From positions 2,984 through 13,381 of the forward strand of contig PXSX01000160.1 of NCBI GenBank assembly GCA_003022655.1: DNA of 10,398 bases, written 5' to 3'. The notes under the pieces were generated by a model that searched no databases, had not been told where the DNA came from, and saw only the letters and a program-made list of their open reading frames with translations. The DNA comes from Bacteroidetes bacterium QH_1_64_81. GTDB taxonomy: Bacteria > Bacteroidota > Rhodothermia > Rhodothermales > Salinibacteraceae. The position numbers were made by a program, and so were the translations under genes. This document shows, one piece after another, positions 1 through 7,736 of this stretch (its first letter is position 1; every line of letters begins with the position of its first letter).

Positions 1-1101
1 GGGCGGCAACAGCAGGCCGAGTGGGAAGAGCTCTTTTCCGAGTACGAGGAGGCCCACCCTGAGACGGCCGCCCGGTACCGGCGCTGGCTCGACCGGAGGC
101 CTGAGGAGGGCTGGGAGGAGGTGCTTCCCACGTTTGAGCCGACCGCCGAGACCGGAGAGGAGCTTGCGACGCGCAAGGCCAGCGGGATTGCCCTGAATGA
201 CCTGGCCCCGGAGGTGGGCTACCTGATTGGGGGCTCGGCGGACCTGACCGGGTCGAACAAGACCGACGTCGAGGGGCGCTCGGACTTTCAGAAAGAGAAT
301 CCCGAGGGGCGGTATTTCCGGTTTGGGGTGCGGGAGCACGCGATGGCGGGATTGTCGAACGGAATGGCCCTGCACGGAGGCATCCAGCCCTACGCCGGGA
401 CGTTCCTCATTTTTAGCGACTACCTGCGGCCCTCGTTGCGGCTGTCGGCGCTGATGGAGCAGCCGGTCGTATACGTGTTTACGCACGACTCGATTGGGCT
501 CGGGGAGGACGGGCCGACGCACCAGCCGGTCGAACACCTGATGGCGCTGCGGGCGATCCCGGGCCTGACGCTGATCCGCCCGGCCGACGCGAACGAGGCG
601 GCTGAAGGCTGGGCGGCGGCGGTTAGGAACACGGAGGGACCCACCGCCCTGGCGCTCACGCGGCAGACGCTGCCGATCTTCGACCGGACAGAGCTGACCG
701 GGGCGGAGGGGCTGCATCGAGGCGCCTACATTCTTCGCGAGCCTGCGGGACGGCCGGACGCGATTTTGATCGGGACGGGGAGCGAGGTACAACATGCCCT
801 CGGGGCGGCCCGGCAACTGAAGGAGGAGGGCATTGGGGCGCAGGTGGTGTCGGTGCCCTCGTGGGAGCTGTTTGAGGCCCAGTCCGAGACGTACCGGCGG
901 AAGGTACTGCCGCCGTCGGTCGAAGCCCGAGTCTCGATTGAGGCGGGGGTGACGCAGGGGTGGGAGCGGTACGTAGGGCCGGAGGGCACCGCGATCGGCG
1001 TGGATCGGTTCGGAGCCTCGGCGCCTGGGGAGACCGTCATGGAAAAGTATGGCTTTACCGCTGAGCGGGTCGCCGAGGAAGTGCGGCAACTGGTGGGATG
1101 A
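1..1101 (+). CDS. tkt: Transketolase, C-terminal part (5' end outside the window)
   Basis: Thiamine-diphosphate enzyme of the non-oxidative pentose phosphate pathway that moves two-carbon ketol units, for example from xylulose 5-phosphate to ribose 5-phosphate or erythrose 4-phosphate. The frame is open from base 1, so the gene begins upstream; 366 residues are visible of the usual ~650-700. An internal GTG at 121 is not the start, because the upstream codons read as the linker typical of the family (W-E-E-L-F-x-x-Y, then P-E-x-A). The pyrimidine-binding domain shows [19 protein letters not shown] with the cofactor-activating glutamate at bases 334-336, [15 protein letters not shown] and RPADANE. 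The C-terminal domain follows with GSEVQHAL and [16 protein letters not shown]. The transaldolase starts 88 bases downstream, so the two may be co-transcribed. The family call is very secure. Confidence 0.96.
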   Translation, partial: GRQQQAEWEELFSEYEEAHPETAARYRRWLDRRPEEGWEEVLPTFEPTAETGEELATRKASGIALNDLAPEVGYLIGGSADLTGSNKTDVEGRSDFQKENPEGRYFRFGVREHAMAGLSNGMALHGGIQPYAGTFLIFSDYLRPSLRLSALMEQPVVYVFTHDSIGLGEDGPTHQPVEHLMALRAIPGLTLIRPADANEAAEGWAAAVRNTEGPTALALTRQTLPIFDRTELTGAEGLHRGAYILREPAGRPDAILIGTGSEVQHALGAARQLKEEGIGAQVVSVPSWELFEAQSETYRRKVLPPSVEARVSIEAGVTQGWERYVGPEGTAIGVDRFGASAPGETVMEKYGFTAERVAEEVRQLVG

Positions 1102-1189
1102 CGCTCCAGCCCGGACGGCTACTTCAGCTCAAACGACTGTTCACTGTACCCACTGCTCATTCACTGCACAGACAACGTACGTGCCTGCC

Positions 1190-1870
1190 ATGAAATTCTT
1201 CGTTGATACTGCCAACCTGAAAGAGATCCGCGAGGCCAACGACATGGGCGTCCTCGACGGGGTCACAACAAACCCGTCCCTGGTCAAAGCCGAGGGGAGC
1301 GTCGACTTCCACGACCGGGTGCTGGAGATCTGCCAGATCGTTGACGGTGACATCTCCGCGGAGGTGACCGCCACCGAGTTTGATGGGATGATGGAGGAGG
1401 CTCATCAGCTGCATCAGATCCACGATAATGTGGTCGTGAAGATTCCCTTGATCAAGGAGGGCATCAAGGCGCTCAAGGCCCTCGACGACGAGGGCATCCG
1501 GACCAATTGTACGCTCTGCTTCTCGCCGACGCAAGCCCTGCTTGCGGCGAAGGCGGGAGCCGATTACATCAGCCCATTTATCGGTCGGGTCGACGACATC
1601 TCCTCCGACGGGATGGGGCTGATTACGGAGATCCGGCAGATCTACGACAACTACGACTTCGACACGGAGATTCTGGCGGCCTCGATTCGGCACCCGACGC
1701 ACGTGAAACGCTCTGCCCTCGCCGGGGCGGATGTGGCGACGATGCCGTTCGAAACGCTGACGAAGCTGCTGGATCACCCGCTGACGGACCGCGGGCTGGA
1801 GCGCTTCCTCGACGACTGGAAAGAGTATCAAGCGTCAAGGACGAAAGAGACGGCGACCATGGCGGGGTGA
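1190..1870 (+). CDS. tal: Transaldolase, small TalC/MipB-type
   Basis: 226-residue single-domain TIM-barrel transaldolase that transfers dihydroxyacetone between sugar phosphates via a Schiff base, linking pentose phosphates to glycolysis. The ATG at 1190 is chosen because [13 protein letters not shown] is the standard family N-terminus; the in-frame extension back to 1049 overlaps transketolase and looks nothing like the family. Visible motifs are GVTTNPSLV (residues 24-32), the Schiff-base lysine K84 in VVVKIPL, and [14 protein letters not shown]. By hand alignment with E. coli FsaA (K85, Q59, Y131), this protein has Glu58 and Phe130, the residues typical of true transaldolases rather than fructose-6-phosphate aldolases. 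No Shine-Dalgarno sequence precedes the start. Its position right after transketolase fits a pentose-phosphate pair. Confidence 0.94.
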   Translation: MKFFVDTANLKEIREANDMGVLDGVTTNPSLVKAEGSVDFHDRVLEICQIVDGDISAEVTATEFDGMMEEAHQLHQIHDNVVVKIPLIKEGIKALKALDDEGIRTNCTLCFSPTQALLAAKAGADYISPFIGRVDDISSDGMGLITEIRQIYDNYDFDTEILAASIRHPTHVKRSALAGADVATMPFETLTKLLDHPLTDRGLERFLDDWKEYQASRTKETATMAG

Positions 1871-1979
1871 GGAAGGGGCTGCTCGGAGACCTATTGAAAA
1901 CCTGCATTCGCTCGATAGATTCCGAACATTTAATCCCAGATGCGAGGTTTCGCTGTTCATTTTTGCTTCTCCCGTAGAC

Positions 1980-2009
1980 GTAGGGACACGACCTACGGGT
2001 CGTCCCTAC
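1980..2009. repeat. Imperfect palindrome, dispersed-repeat-like hairpin
   Basis: The left arm GTAGGGACACGACC (1980-1993) pairs with GGTCGTCCCTAC (1998-2009) across a four-base TACG loop; the only mismatch is a two-base bulge (AC) in the left arm. It lies 110 bases after the transaldolase stop and 150 bases before the LacI-family gene. No T-run follows on the + strand, so a classic rho-independent terminator is not supported. The GTAGGG...GGTCG...CCCTAC pattern resembles palindromes scattered in intergenic regions of several bacterial phyla (recollection, not checked). Confidence 0.6.
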
Positions 2010-2057
2010 ATGGACCTGAGTGCCTTGCATGAACGATTCTCCGAGACTCTCAACGCG

Positions 2058-2075
2058 ATAGATGTGTGCATCGAT
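2058..2075. promoter_or_regulatory. Candidate operator upstream of the LacI-family gene
   Basis: The half sites ATAGATG (2058-2064) and CATCGAT (2069-2075) form an inverted repeat with 6 of 7 pairs matching around a TGTG centre, about 90 bases upstream of the LacI-family start. LacI-family proteins commonly bind short palindromes of this size near their own gene, but most have a CpG at the centre and this one does not. There is no second copy upstream of araB or araD to support it, so it is a weak candidate. Confidence 0.22.
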
Positions 2076-2113
2076 TTACCGCAGACGGTATAAGAAGCAT
2101 TTCGGGTTACACC

Positions 2114-2144
2114 TTTTTGTTAAATAATCAATCACCTATTTTAA
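2114..2144 (+). promoter_or_regulatory. Possible Bacteroidota-type promoter for the lacI-araB-araD operon
   Basis: In a sharply AT-rich patch just before the LacI-family gene, TTTTTG (2114-2119) is followed 17 bases later by TATTTTAA (2137-2144). This loosely matches the Bacteroidota -33 TTTG and -7 TAnnTTTG elements. The patch also contains an imperfect inverted repeat, TTAAATA (2120-2126) against TATTTTAA (2137-2144), overlapping the supposed core elements, which could be an operator. Predicted by eye only; the leader to the ATG at 2163 would be short. Confidence 0.33.
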
Positions 2145-2162
2145 TAAACAACCAAGCCCGAA

Positions 2163-3212
2163 ATGGGATCACGAACCACGATTCGAGATGTGGCTGAGTG
2201 GGCCGGTGTGTCTAACGCGACGGTCTCAAACGTCATCAATGACAAGGGGAAAGTCAGTGAGAGCACCCGAAAGGAAGTGCTCGAAGCGATCGAGGCCCTC
2301 AATTATCGCCCCAACGCTTCTGCGCAGCGGAAGCTGAAGTCGCGGGGACCGAAGAGCATCGGTCTCGTCATCAAGGAGATCCACAATCCGTACTTTGCGG
2401 ATGTAATTGTTGGGGCTCAAGAGAAGGCCGAAGAAGAGGGGTACGCAATCATACTCTCCAGTTCGGAGGGCCGGCGCGACACGGAGGGGCAGATCGTCGA
2501 TCTCCTCGTCGAGAAGGATGTTGACGGGATTATTATCAATCCGCTTCTCGACCACGATGCGGACCTGTCCCACCTCTTCAACCTAAAACGCCGCAACGTT
2601 CCGTTCGTGCTGCTCGAAGAGGTGCATGGCCTGAAGTCCAATCTCGTGGACATCGATAACGTGAAGGCGGCGCGGGAAGTGATCAGCTACCTTATCGACC
2701 TCGGCCACAGGGACGTTATCCACTTCGCCGGACCAGAATATTCGATGCACAGCGACGAGCGGATCGAGGGCTTCCAGCAGGCCTTTTTCAAAACTCAGCA
2801 GGTCTACAGCGAGGATTACGTCGTTCGGACCAGCGGGGCCCATATGGAGGATGGATACCGAACAGGCCTGGAATACTTCAAGGATCGGCCGGCGTCTGAG
2901 CGTCCGACGGCCGTAACCTGCTATAACGACCTGACCGCCATCGGCCTGCTTCGTGCGCTCCGTGAACTCGACATTGACGTTCCCGGTGAGGTCTCGGTGA
3001 CGGGCTTCGATAACATCAGAACCTGCGACTATGCGCCTGTCCCCTTGACAAGCATGGGCGTTCCGACGAAGAAGATGGGCCGTAAGGCGATGGAGGTGCT
3101 CATCCGACAGCTTGAGAATTCTGATCAAGACGAGCCAGAGGTCGTCAACCTGGAAGCTGAGATGACCGTCCGGGCGTCGACCGCTCCCGTCGAAGAAACG
3201 GTCTCTGCTTAA
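2163..3212 (+). CDS. LacI-family transcriptional regulator
   Basis: 349-residue regulator with the usual LacI/GalR architecture: an N-terminal helix-turn-helix (residues ~5-27, TIRDVAEWAGVSNATVSNVIN), a hinge ending at ~60, then a periplasmic-binding-protein-like effector domain from IGLVI (~66) to the end, with SVTGFDNI near residue 280. The ATG at 2163 gives the standard start, just before TTIRDVA. Genes for ribulokinase and ribulose-phosphate epimerase follow, the first after only 20 bases, so it probably controls pentose or pentitol use and responds to a sugar or sugar phosphate. The hinge appears to carry one extra residue (NASAQRKL) before the DNA-contacting leucine compared with the common NAxARSL spacing. 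A LacI type differs from AraC of enterics and the GntR-like AraR of Bacillus. The effector is unknown. Confidence 0.93.
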   Translation: MGSRTTIRDVAEWAGVSNATVSNVINDKGKVSESTRKEVLEAIEALNYRPNASAQRKLKSRGPKSIGLVIKEIHNPYFADVIVGAQEKAEEEGYAIILSSSEGRRDTEGQIVDLLVEKDVDGIIINPLLDHDADLSHLFNLKRRNVPFVLLEEVHGLKSNLVDIDNVKAAREVISYLIDLGHRDVIHFAGPEYSMHSDERIEGFQQAFFKTQQVYSEDYVVRTSGAHMEDGYRTGLEYFKDRPASERPTAVTCYNDLTAIGLLRALRELDIDVPGEVSVTGFDNIRTCDYAPVPLTSMGVPTKKMGRKAMEVLIRQLENSDQDEPEVVNLEAEMTVRASTAPVEETVSA

Positions 3213-3232
3213 CTTTCTTTCCCCTTCCGTAC

Positions 3233-4936
3233 ATGAACGACTCGCGCCCGACGATGCCCGATTCCTCCTTTGCCATTGGACTCGATTACGGAACCCAGTC
3301 GGTGCGGGCGCTGGTGGTCGAGGTGCAGACGGGGACGGAGGTCGGGACGGGCGTGTTCTCGTACCCGTCGGGGGACGGGGGCGTGTACGTCGATCCCGAG
3401 GACCCGAACCTGGCCCGGCAGGAGCCGCAGGACTACCTCAGCGGACTGGAGTCGAGCGTCCGAAAGGCACTGCACGACGCGCAAGACCACGACGCGTTCC
3501 GCCCCGAAGCCGTCGTTGGAATTGGCATCGACACAACTGGATCCACGCCCCTGCCCGTTGACGAAGAAGGGATCCCCCTGGCCTTCGACGAGCGGTTTAG
3601 GGACCACCTCGCGGCCAAGGCGTGGCTCTGGAAGGACCACACCGGCCATGCTGAGGCCGAGGAAATCACCGAGACGGCGCAGGATCTTCGGCCGGAATAC
3701 CTCGCAAAGTGTGGGGGGACGTATAGCTCGGAGTGGTACTGGTCCAAGATTCTCCACTGCCGCCGTACGGCACCGGAGGTCTTTGAGGCGGCCCACACCT
3801 GGGTGGAGCACGTCGACTGGATGCCGGCGGTCCTTACCGGGACCGACCACCCCGACGAGTTGAAACGGGGCATTTGTGCCGCCGGGCATAAGGCGATGTA
3901 CAACAAGGCGTGGGGCGGCTACCCCGACGAGGAGTTTCTTGCCGAGCTCGACGGCGGGCTCGTAGAGGTGCGTCGGACCCTGCCGGACGAGGCCTATAAC
4001 GCCTCCGAGTCGGCCGGGACCCTAACGGACGAATGGGCCGATCGTCTCGGCCTGCCCGCCGACATTCCGGTGGCCGTAGGAGCCTTCGACGCGCACCTGG
4101 GGGCGGTGGGCGCTGGCATCGAGCCCGGCACGCTTGTCAAAATTATCGGTACCTCCACCTGTGATCTGATGCTCGCCCCGCTGGACCGGGACCTCCCCGA
4201 CATTCCGGGCCTCTGCGGCATCGTCCCCGAATCGGTTCTTCCGGGACACTACGGACTGGAGGCGGGACAGTCGGCCGTCGGCGATATCTTCAACTGGTTC
4301 GTCGACGTAGTGAAGCCCGACGGCATGGACCACGACAAGCTTACGGAGCGGGCCTCCGAACTAGAGCCCGGAGAGACTGGCCTGCTCGCGCTCGACTGGC
4401 ACAATGGCAACCGCACCGTTTTGGTCGATCAGCGCCTCACGGGCGGCGTCCTGGGGGAGACGCTCCACACGACGCCCGCCGAGCTGTATCGCGCCTACGT
4501 GGAGGCGACTGCCTTCGGGGCTCGCGTGATCATGGAGCGATTCGAGGAGTACGGTGTGGATGTCGATCGCATTATCAACTGCGGAGGCATCTCAGTAAAG
4601 AATGAGATGGTGATGCAGATCTACGCCGACGTGCTGGGACGGCCCCAGCGCATCTCGCGCAGCTCGCAGACGCCGGCCCTTGGGTCCGCCATTGCCGGGA
4701 GCGTGGTGGCCGGTCCCGAGAACGGCGGACACGCGACCTTTGACGGCGGAATCGCGGCCATGACCGGCACGGAGGACACGGTCTTCGAGCCCATTCCCGA
4801 GCACCAGGACGTATATGATCGGCTCTATCGCCTTTACCGGCGGGTCCACGACGCCTTCGGCGTCGAAGGCACCGAGGACGATCTGTACGACGTCATGAAG
4901 ACGCTCTTCGACATCCGCGAAGAGATTCACGGGTAG
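3233..4936 (+). CDS. araB: Ribulokinase
   Basis: 567-residue FGGY-family kinase that phosphorylates L-ribulose to L-ribulose 5-phosphate with ATP, in the cytoplasm. It is close in length to E. coli AraB (566) and collinear with it: GLDYGTQSVRAL (16-27), GIDTTGSTP (98-106), LWKDHT (132-137), YSSEW (164-168), the catalytic base Asp286 in GAFDAHLGAVGAG, GTSTCD (306-311), LEAGQSAVGDIFNWF, and the nucleotide-binding GGISVKN (451-457). The WKDHT, GTSTCD and GLEAGQSA signatures point to AraB rather than xylulokinase or glycerol kinase. The start at 3233 is 20 bases after the LacI-family stop; an in-frame ATG at 3254 (MPDSSFAIGLDYG) is also possible and closer to the E. coli N-terminus. Neither has a Shine-Dalgarno. 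It is separated from araD by 111 bases. E. coli AraB also accepts other ketopentoses and some pentitols, so substrate range is open. Confidence 0.96.
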   Translation: MNDSRPTMPDSSFAIGLDYGTQSVRALVVEVQTGTEVGTGVFSYPSGDGGVYVDPEDPNLARQEPQDYLSGLESSVRKALHDAQDHDAFRPEAVVGIGIDTTGSTPLPVDEEGIPLAFDERFRDHLAAKAWLWKDHTGHAEAEEITETAQDLRPEYLAKCGGTYSSEWYWSKILHCRRTAPEVFEAAHTWVEHVDWMPAVLTGTDHPDELKRGICAAGHKAMYNKAWGGYPDEEFLAELDGGLVEVRRTLPDEAYNASESAGTLTDEWADRLGLPADIPVAVGAFDAHLGAVGAGIEPGTLVKIIGTSTCDLMLAPLDRDLPDIPGLCGIVPESVLPGHYGLEAGQSAVGDIFNWFVDVVKPDGMDHDKLTERASELEPGETGLLALDWHNGNRTVLVDQRLTGGVLGETLHTTPAELYRAYVEATAFGARVIMERFEEYGVDVDRIINCGGISVKNEMVMQIYADVLGRPQRISRSSQTPALGSAIAGSVVAGPENGGHATFDGGIAAMTGTEDTVFEPIPEHQDVYDRLYRLYRRVHDAFGVEGTEDDLYDVMKTLFDIREEIHG

Positions 4937-5047
4937 CGTCTCGGTTTTCGGGGCCGAACGTCTTCCGGACCGACAGACCGGGGGCCGCCGCCGACTCCGA
5001 CACTTCTACCCGCACCTTCGGTCTTTACAGTCCACGCTCGAACTGCC

Positions 5048-5749
5048 ATGGCTTACGACGCCCTCAAGGAGTCCGTTCATCGTGCCAACCTGCAGGTCGT
5101 GGAGGCCGGGCTCGTGGAATTGACGTGGGGCAACGCCAGCGCCGTAGACCGCGACGCGGGCCTCTTCGCGATCAAGCCGAGTGGGGTGGACTACGACGTG
5201 ATGAGCCCCGACGACATCCCACTCGTGTCCCTGGACACGGGCGAGCGGGTGGAGGGCGATCTCGAGCCCTCCTCCGACACGCCAACCCACCGCGAGCTCT
5301 ACCGGCAGTTTCCGTCGATCGGGGGGGTGGTCCACACCCATTCGAACTACGCGGTGAGTTGGGCGCAGGCCGAACGGCCCATTCCCTGCCTGGGCACTAC
5401 GCATGCCGATCATTTCTACGGTGCCATTCCCGTGACGCGCCGCATGACGGAGGCCGAGATCCGAACCGAGTACGAGCACAACACTGGTGGGGTCATTGTC
5501 GAGTGTTTCCGGGAAAACGGGGTCGATCCCGCCGAGGTGCCGGGCGTGCTGGTGGCTGGGCACGGTCCCTTCGCGTGGGGAGAGGATGTGGAGGATGCCG
5601 TCGAGAGCGCCATCGTGCTAGAGTCGGTGGCCGAGAAAGCGCTTCACACGTACCAGATCAGTCCCGACGCTGAGCCGATCGATCAGACCCTGCTCGACAA
5701 GCACTACCTGCGCAAACACGGCGAAGAGGCATACTATGGACAGGGATGA
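5048..5749 (+). CDS. araD: L-ribulose-5-phosphate 4-epimerase
   Basis: 233-residue zinc-dependent class II aldolase-fold enzyme that converts L-ribulose 5-phosphate to D-xylulose 5-phosphate by retro-aldol cleavage and re-addition. It aligns almost without gaps to E. coli AraD (231 residues), offset by one. The metal ligands are H96, H98 (VHTHSN) and H172 (AGHGPFAWG). D77 lies in SSDTPTH, D121 in TTHADHFYG is the catalytic acid/base, and Y230 in the C-terminal HGEEAYYGQ is the partner residue supplied by the neighbouring subunit. [11 protein letters not shown] and KPSGVDY are also present. All key residues are intact, so the enzyme should be active. The stop overlaps the start of the next gene in ATGA (5746-5749), implying translational coupling. 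The upstream 111-base gap holds no trace of araA. Confidence 0.97.
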   Translation: MAYDALKESVHRANLQVVEAGLVELTWGNASAVDRDAGLFAIKPSGVDYDVMSPDDIPLVSLDTGERVEGDLEPSSDTPTHRELYRQFPSIGGVVHTHSNYAVSWAQAERPIPCLGTTHADHFYGAIPVTRRMTEAEIRTEYEHNTGGVIVECFRENGVDPAEVPGVLVAGHGPFAWGEDVEDAVESAIVLESVAEKALHTYQISPDAEPIDQTLLDKHYLRKHGEEAYYGQG

Positions 5750-6804
5750 ATGACGCATCGGCCCCGAGCGACACCATGCGTGCCGTACGCCTGCACGGAC
5801 CCGGCGATATGCGGGTCGAGTCGATCCCGCGCCCCACGCCCGCCGACGGGCAGGTACCGCTCCGGATGCGGAGCGTGGGCCTCTGTGGCAGCGACCTGCA
5901 TCACTACCGGGAGGGCACCACGGGCAGTGAGGTTCACTCGGAGCCGTTCGTGCTGGGGCACGAGATCTCAGCGGAAGTACCCGACGAGAGCGCCGACCAG
6001 CTCGGGCTGGAGCCGGGGGGCCTCGTTGCTGTCAACCCGGCCCATCCGTGCGGCGAGTGCGAATGGTGCGCGCGCGGCCACCCCAATCTATGCCCGCACG
6101 TCGAGTTCAAAGGCGTCGTAGGAGACCCGGGCGGGCTCGCTGAGCGTCTTACCGCGCATCCCCACCAGGTCGTCCCCGTCCCGGACGACATGGGCCCGGA
6201 CGCGGCGGCCCTTCTCGAACCGCTGGGCGTGGCCATCCACGCCGTCGACCTCGCGGAGATTCAGGTGATGGACACCGTTGCGGTGCTTGGGGCGGGACCC
6301 ATCGGGCTGCTCGTCGCGCAGGTCGTGCAGGCGGCGGGCACCGGGGAGTGCGTGATCGTTGACCCACTGTCGTACCGCACCGAGGTCGCCAAGAAGTTGG
6401 GCGCCGATCGCACTGCCACGCACCGCGATGCAATTGAGGCGTGGACTGGGGGACGCGGGGCCGATGTCGTAATCGAGGCGACCAACGCCCCGGAGGGCTT
6501 CGAGCACGCTGTCGAGAGCGTCCGGATTGGCGGCTGCATCGTGCTCGTTGGCATTCCGGAAGGAAATGAGTACGGCCTGACGGCTGCCCCCGCCCGTCGG
6601 AAGGGCATCACCGTCAAGTTCTGCCGGCGCATGGGGGAAGTCTACGATCGGGCCATTCAGCTCGTGACGAGTGGGTGCGTCGATCTGGAGCCGATCGTGA
6701 CGCACCGCGTCCCGCTGGAAGAGGCTCCGGAGGCGCTGGCCTTGCAATCGCGCTACGAGGACAATGTCATTAAGGCGGTCGTGTATCATGGACGAAGCGA
6801 TTGA
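5746..6804 (+). CDS. Zinc-dependent medium-chain polyol/sugar dehydrogenase
   Basis: 352-residue MDR-superfamily dehydrogenase that probably oxidises a polyol or sugar alcohol with NAD. Catalytic zinc ligands are Cys47 (GLCGSD), His72-Glu73 (GHE) and Glu158 (LLEPLGVA). The structural zinc loop is complete: Cys102, 105, 108 and 116. The Rossmann domain has GAGPIG (182-187), and Asp206 at the end of the second strand favours NAD over NADP. The closest families from memory are sorbitol/xylitol/L-arabinitol dehydrogenase and L-threonine 3-dehydrogenase; sequence alone does not choose between them. The start at 5746 overlaps the araD stop (ATGA); an alternative ATG at 5776 (MRAVRLHG) matches the usual family start. 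Tight coupling to araD suggests a substrate joining the L-ribulose route, for example L-arabinitol. The name stays generic for that reason. Confidence 0.9.
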   Translation: MNDASAPSDTMRAVRLHGPGDMRVESIPRPTPADGQVPLRMRSVGLCGSDLHHYREGTTGSEVHSEPFVLGHEISAEVPDESADQLGLEPGGLVAVNPAHPCGECEWCARGHPNLCPHVEFKGVVGDPGGLAERLTAHPHQVVPVPDDMGPDAAALLEPLGVAIHAVDLAEIQVMDTVAVLGAGPIGLLVAQVVQAAGTGECVIVDPLSYRTEVAKKLGADRTATHRDAIEAWTGGRGADVVIEATNAPEGFEHAVESVRIGGCIVLVGIPEGNEYGLTAAPARRKGITVKFCRRMGEVYDRAIQLVTSGCVDLEPIVTHRVPLEEAPEALALQSRYEDNVIKAVVYHGRSD

Positions 6805-7533
6805 CACTGACGTCAGCATCCTCGGCTGCGGATGGCTCGGCCGTCCGCTTGGCTGGCGCCTCGCCGACTACGATGCAACCGTCCGCGGCTCCACGACGAC
6901 CCCCGAAAAGGTCGAGCCGCTACGGGTGGATGGCATCGATCCGTATCTTCTAACCAGATCGATGCCGTGCGCGCAGCCGCCGCGGAGGGAAACGTCGAAT
7001 GGATCCTCTTCGCGAGCTCGACCGGCGTGTATCCCAACGTGGAACGGACGGTGACGGAGGCCGATCAGCCGCCCGGGAAGCCGGACGCCCTGCCGGGGCC
7101 CCGTCGCTCAACAGGGCGCGCGGTGCTGACCGTCGAGGCACGCCTGATGGACGACCCGGCCTTTGCCACCACGATCGTGCGGTTTGGGGGGCTGTATGGC
7201 GACGATCGGCACCCCGGCCGCTTCCTTGCGGGACGGACGAACGTGGGCCGGCCCGAGGCACCGGTCAATCTCATTCACCGGGACGACTGCGTGGATCTGC
7301 TTCTCACTCTTCTGGAGCAGGACGTGCGCGACGACGTGTTCAACGCGTGCGCCGACGCCCATCCCCCGCGCCGCGCCGTCTACACCCGTGCGGCGGAGAT
7401 GCTTGGGCTTGAGCCCCCCACCTTCGACGACACGGACCCGACCACAGGCAAGGTCGTGGACAACCAGAAAGTGAAGGAGCGGTGCGGGTACCAGTTTCTC
7501 CATCCGGATCCCCTTGCCGACCTGGAGGCCTGA
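6788..7533 (+). pseudogene. Broken YeeZ-like NAD(P)-dependent epimerase/dehydratase family gene
   Basis: The start ATG at 6788 overlaps the dehydrogenase end by 17 bases. The first part encodes a nucleotide-binding N-terminus, VSILGCGWLGRPLGWRLADY with GxGxxG, through GIDPYLL at about 6950. The family similarity then resumes in another frame at QIDAVRAAA (about 6955) and runs through WILFASSTGVYPN, RFGGLYGDDRHPGRFLAG, NLIHRDDCVDLLL, LGLEPPTF and YQFLHPDPL to the stop at 7533. By hand alignment with E. coli YeeZ, about 35-38 residues are missing between these parts, including the central strand of the Rossmann fold, and the frame changes. Translation from 6788 would stop at 7054 after 88 residues. 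A real deletion is the simplest reading. Sequencing error alone would not remove ~110 bases, though a misassembly could. Confidence 0.82.
6932..6966. repeat. Perfect 9-bp inverted repeat at the pseudogene junction
   Basis: GGCATCGAT (6932-6940) and ATCGATGCC (6958-6966) are exact reverse complements, separated by 17 bases (6941-6957). The deletion/frameshift point in the YeeZ-like gene falls inside this loop. The arms belong to codons for conserved residues on each side (GID and QIDA), so they may have been brought together by the deletion rather than having caused it. Confidence 0.7.
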
Positions 7534-7736
7534 GGACGCTTCTGGGCCGCGCCAGCGGGAAGGCCTGTAACGTTTCCAATAAGCTTCGGCGCAGGCCCGA
7601 AACGACTTGACTTCCAGGGATGTCGCCCTGTTTGTTAGGCACGATGTCACTCGTCCCATCCCAGACGAATCCGGGGCCGGAGCCTTCTAGAAAACGGTCC
7701 CGTCGTCCGTCATCTCTTCATCGCCGATCCAGGTGT

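Noticed and set aside
1049..1189. Upstream in-frame start for the transaldolase
   Set aside because: The extension overlaps transketolase and is Cys/Thr/His-rich, unlike the family; [10 protein letters not shown] at 1190 is the canonical start.
1157..1831. 224-codon open frame on the minus strand across the transaldolase
   Set aside because: It lies wholly antisense to a secure gene and has no family features; long antisense frames are expected in GC-rich DNA.
3209..3889. 226-codon open frame on the minus strand across the start of araB
   Set aside because: Antisense shadow of a well-conserved kinase with no recognisable motif.
4937..5047. Remnant of araA or a terminator between araB and araD
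   Set aside because: Only four-base stems without a T-run are visible, and no frame resembles arabinose isomerase.
5331..5337. Run of seven G in araD (another at 8634-8640 in egtD) as phase-variable tracts
   Set aside because: Both reading frames are intact and such runs arise by chance from glycine codons in GC-rich genes; metabolic genes are unlikely phase-variation targets.
6088..6819. 243-codon minus-strand open frame across the dehydrogenase
   Set aside because: Antisense to an intact gene with complete zinc sites; composition is that of a shadow frame.
7607..7630. TTGACT with a CAGGG/CCCTG palindrome as an egtD promoter
   Set aside because: No -10-like element lies at a proper distance, so the match is not enough.
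7620..7736. 39-codon N-terminal extension of EgtD
   Set aside because: Basic and proline/serine-rich, unlike the acidic protein that follows, and absent from the family; start 7737 gives the normal length.
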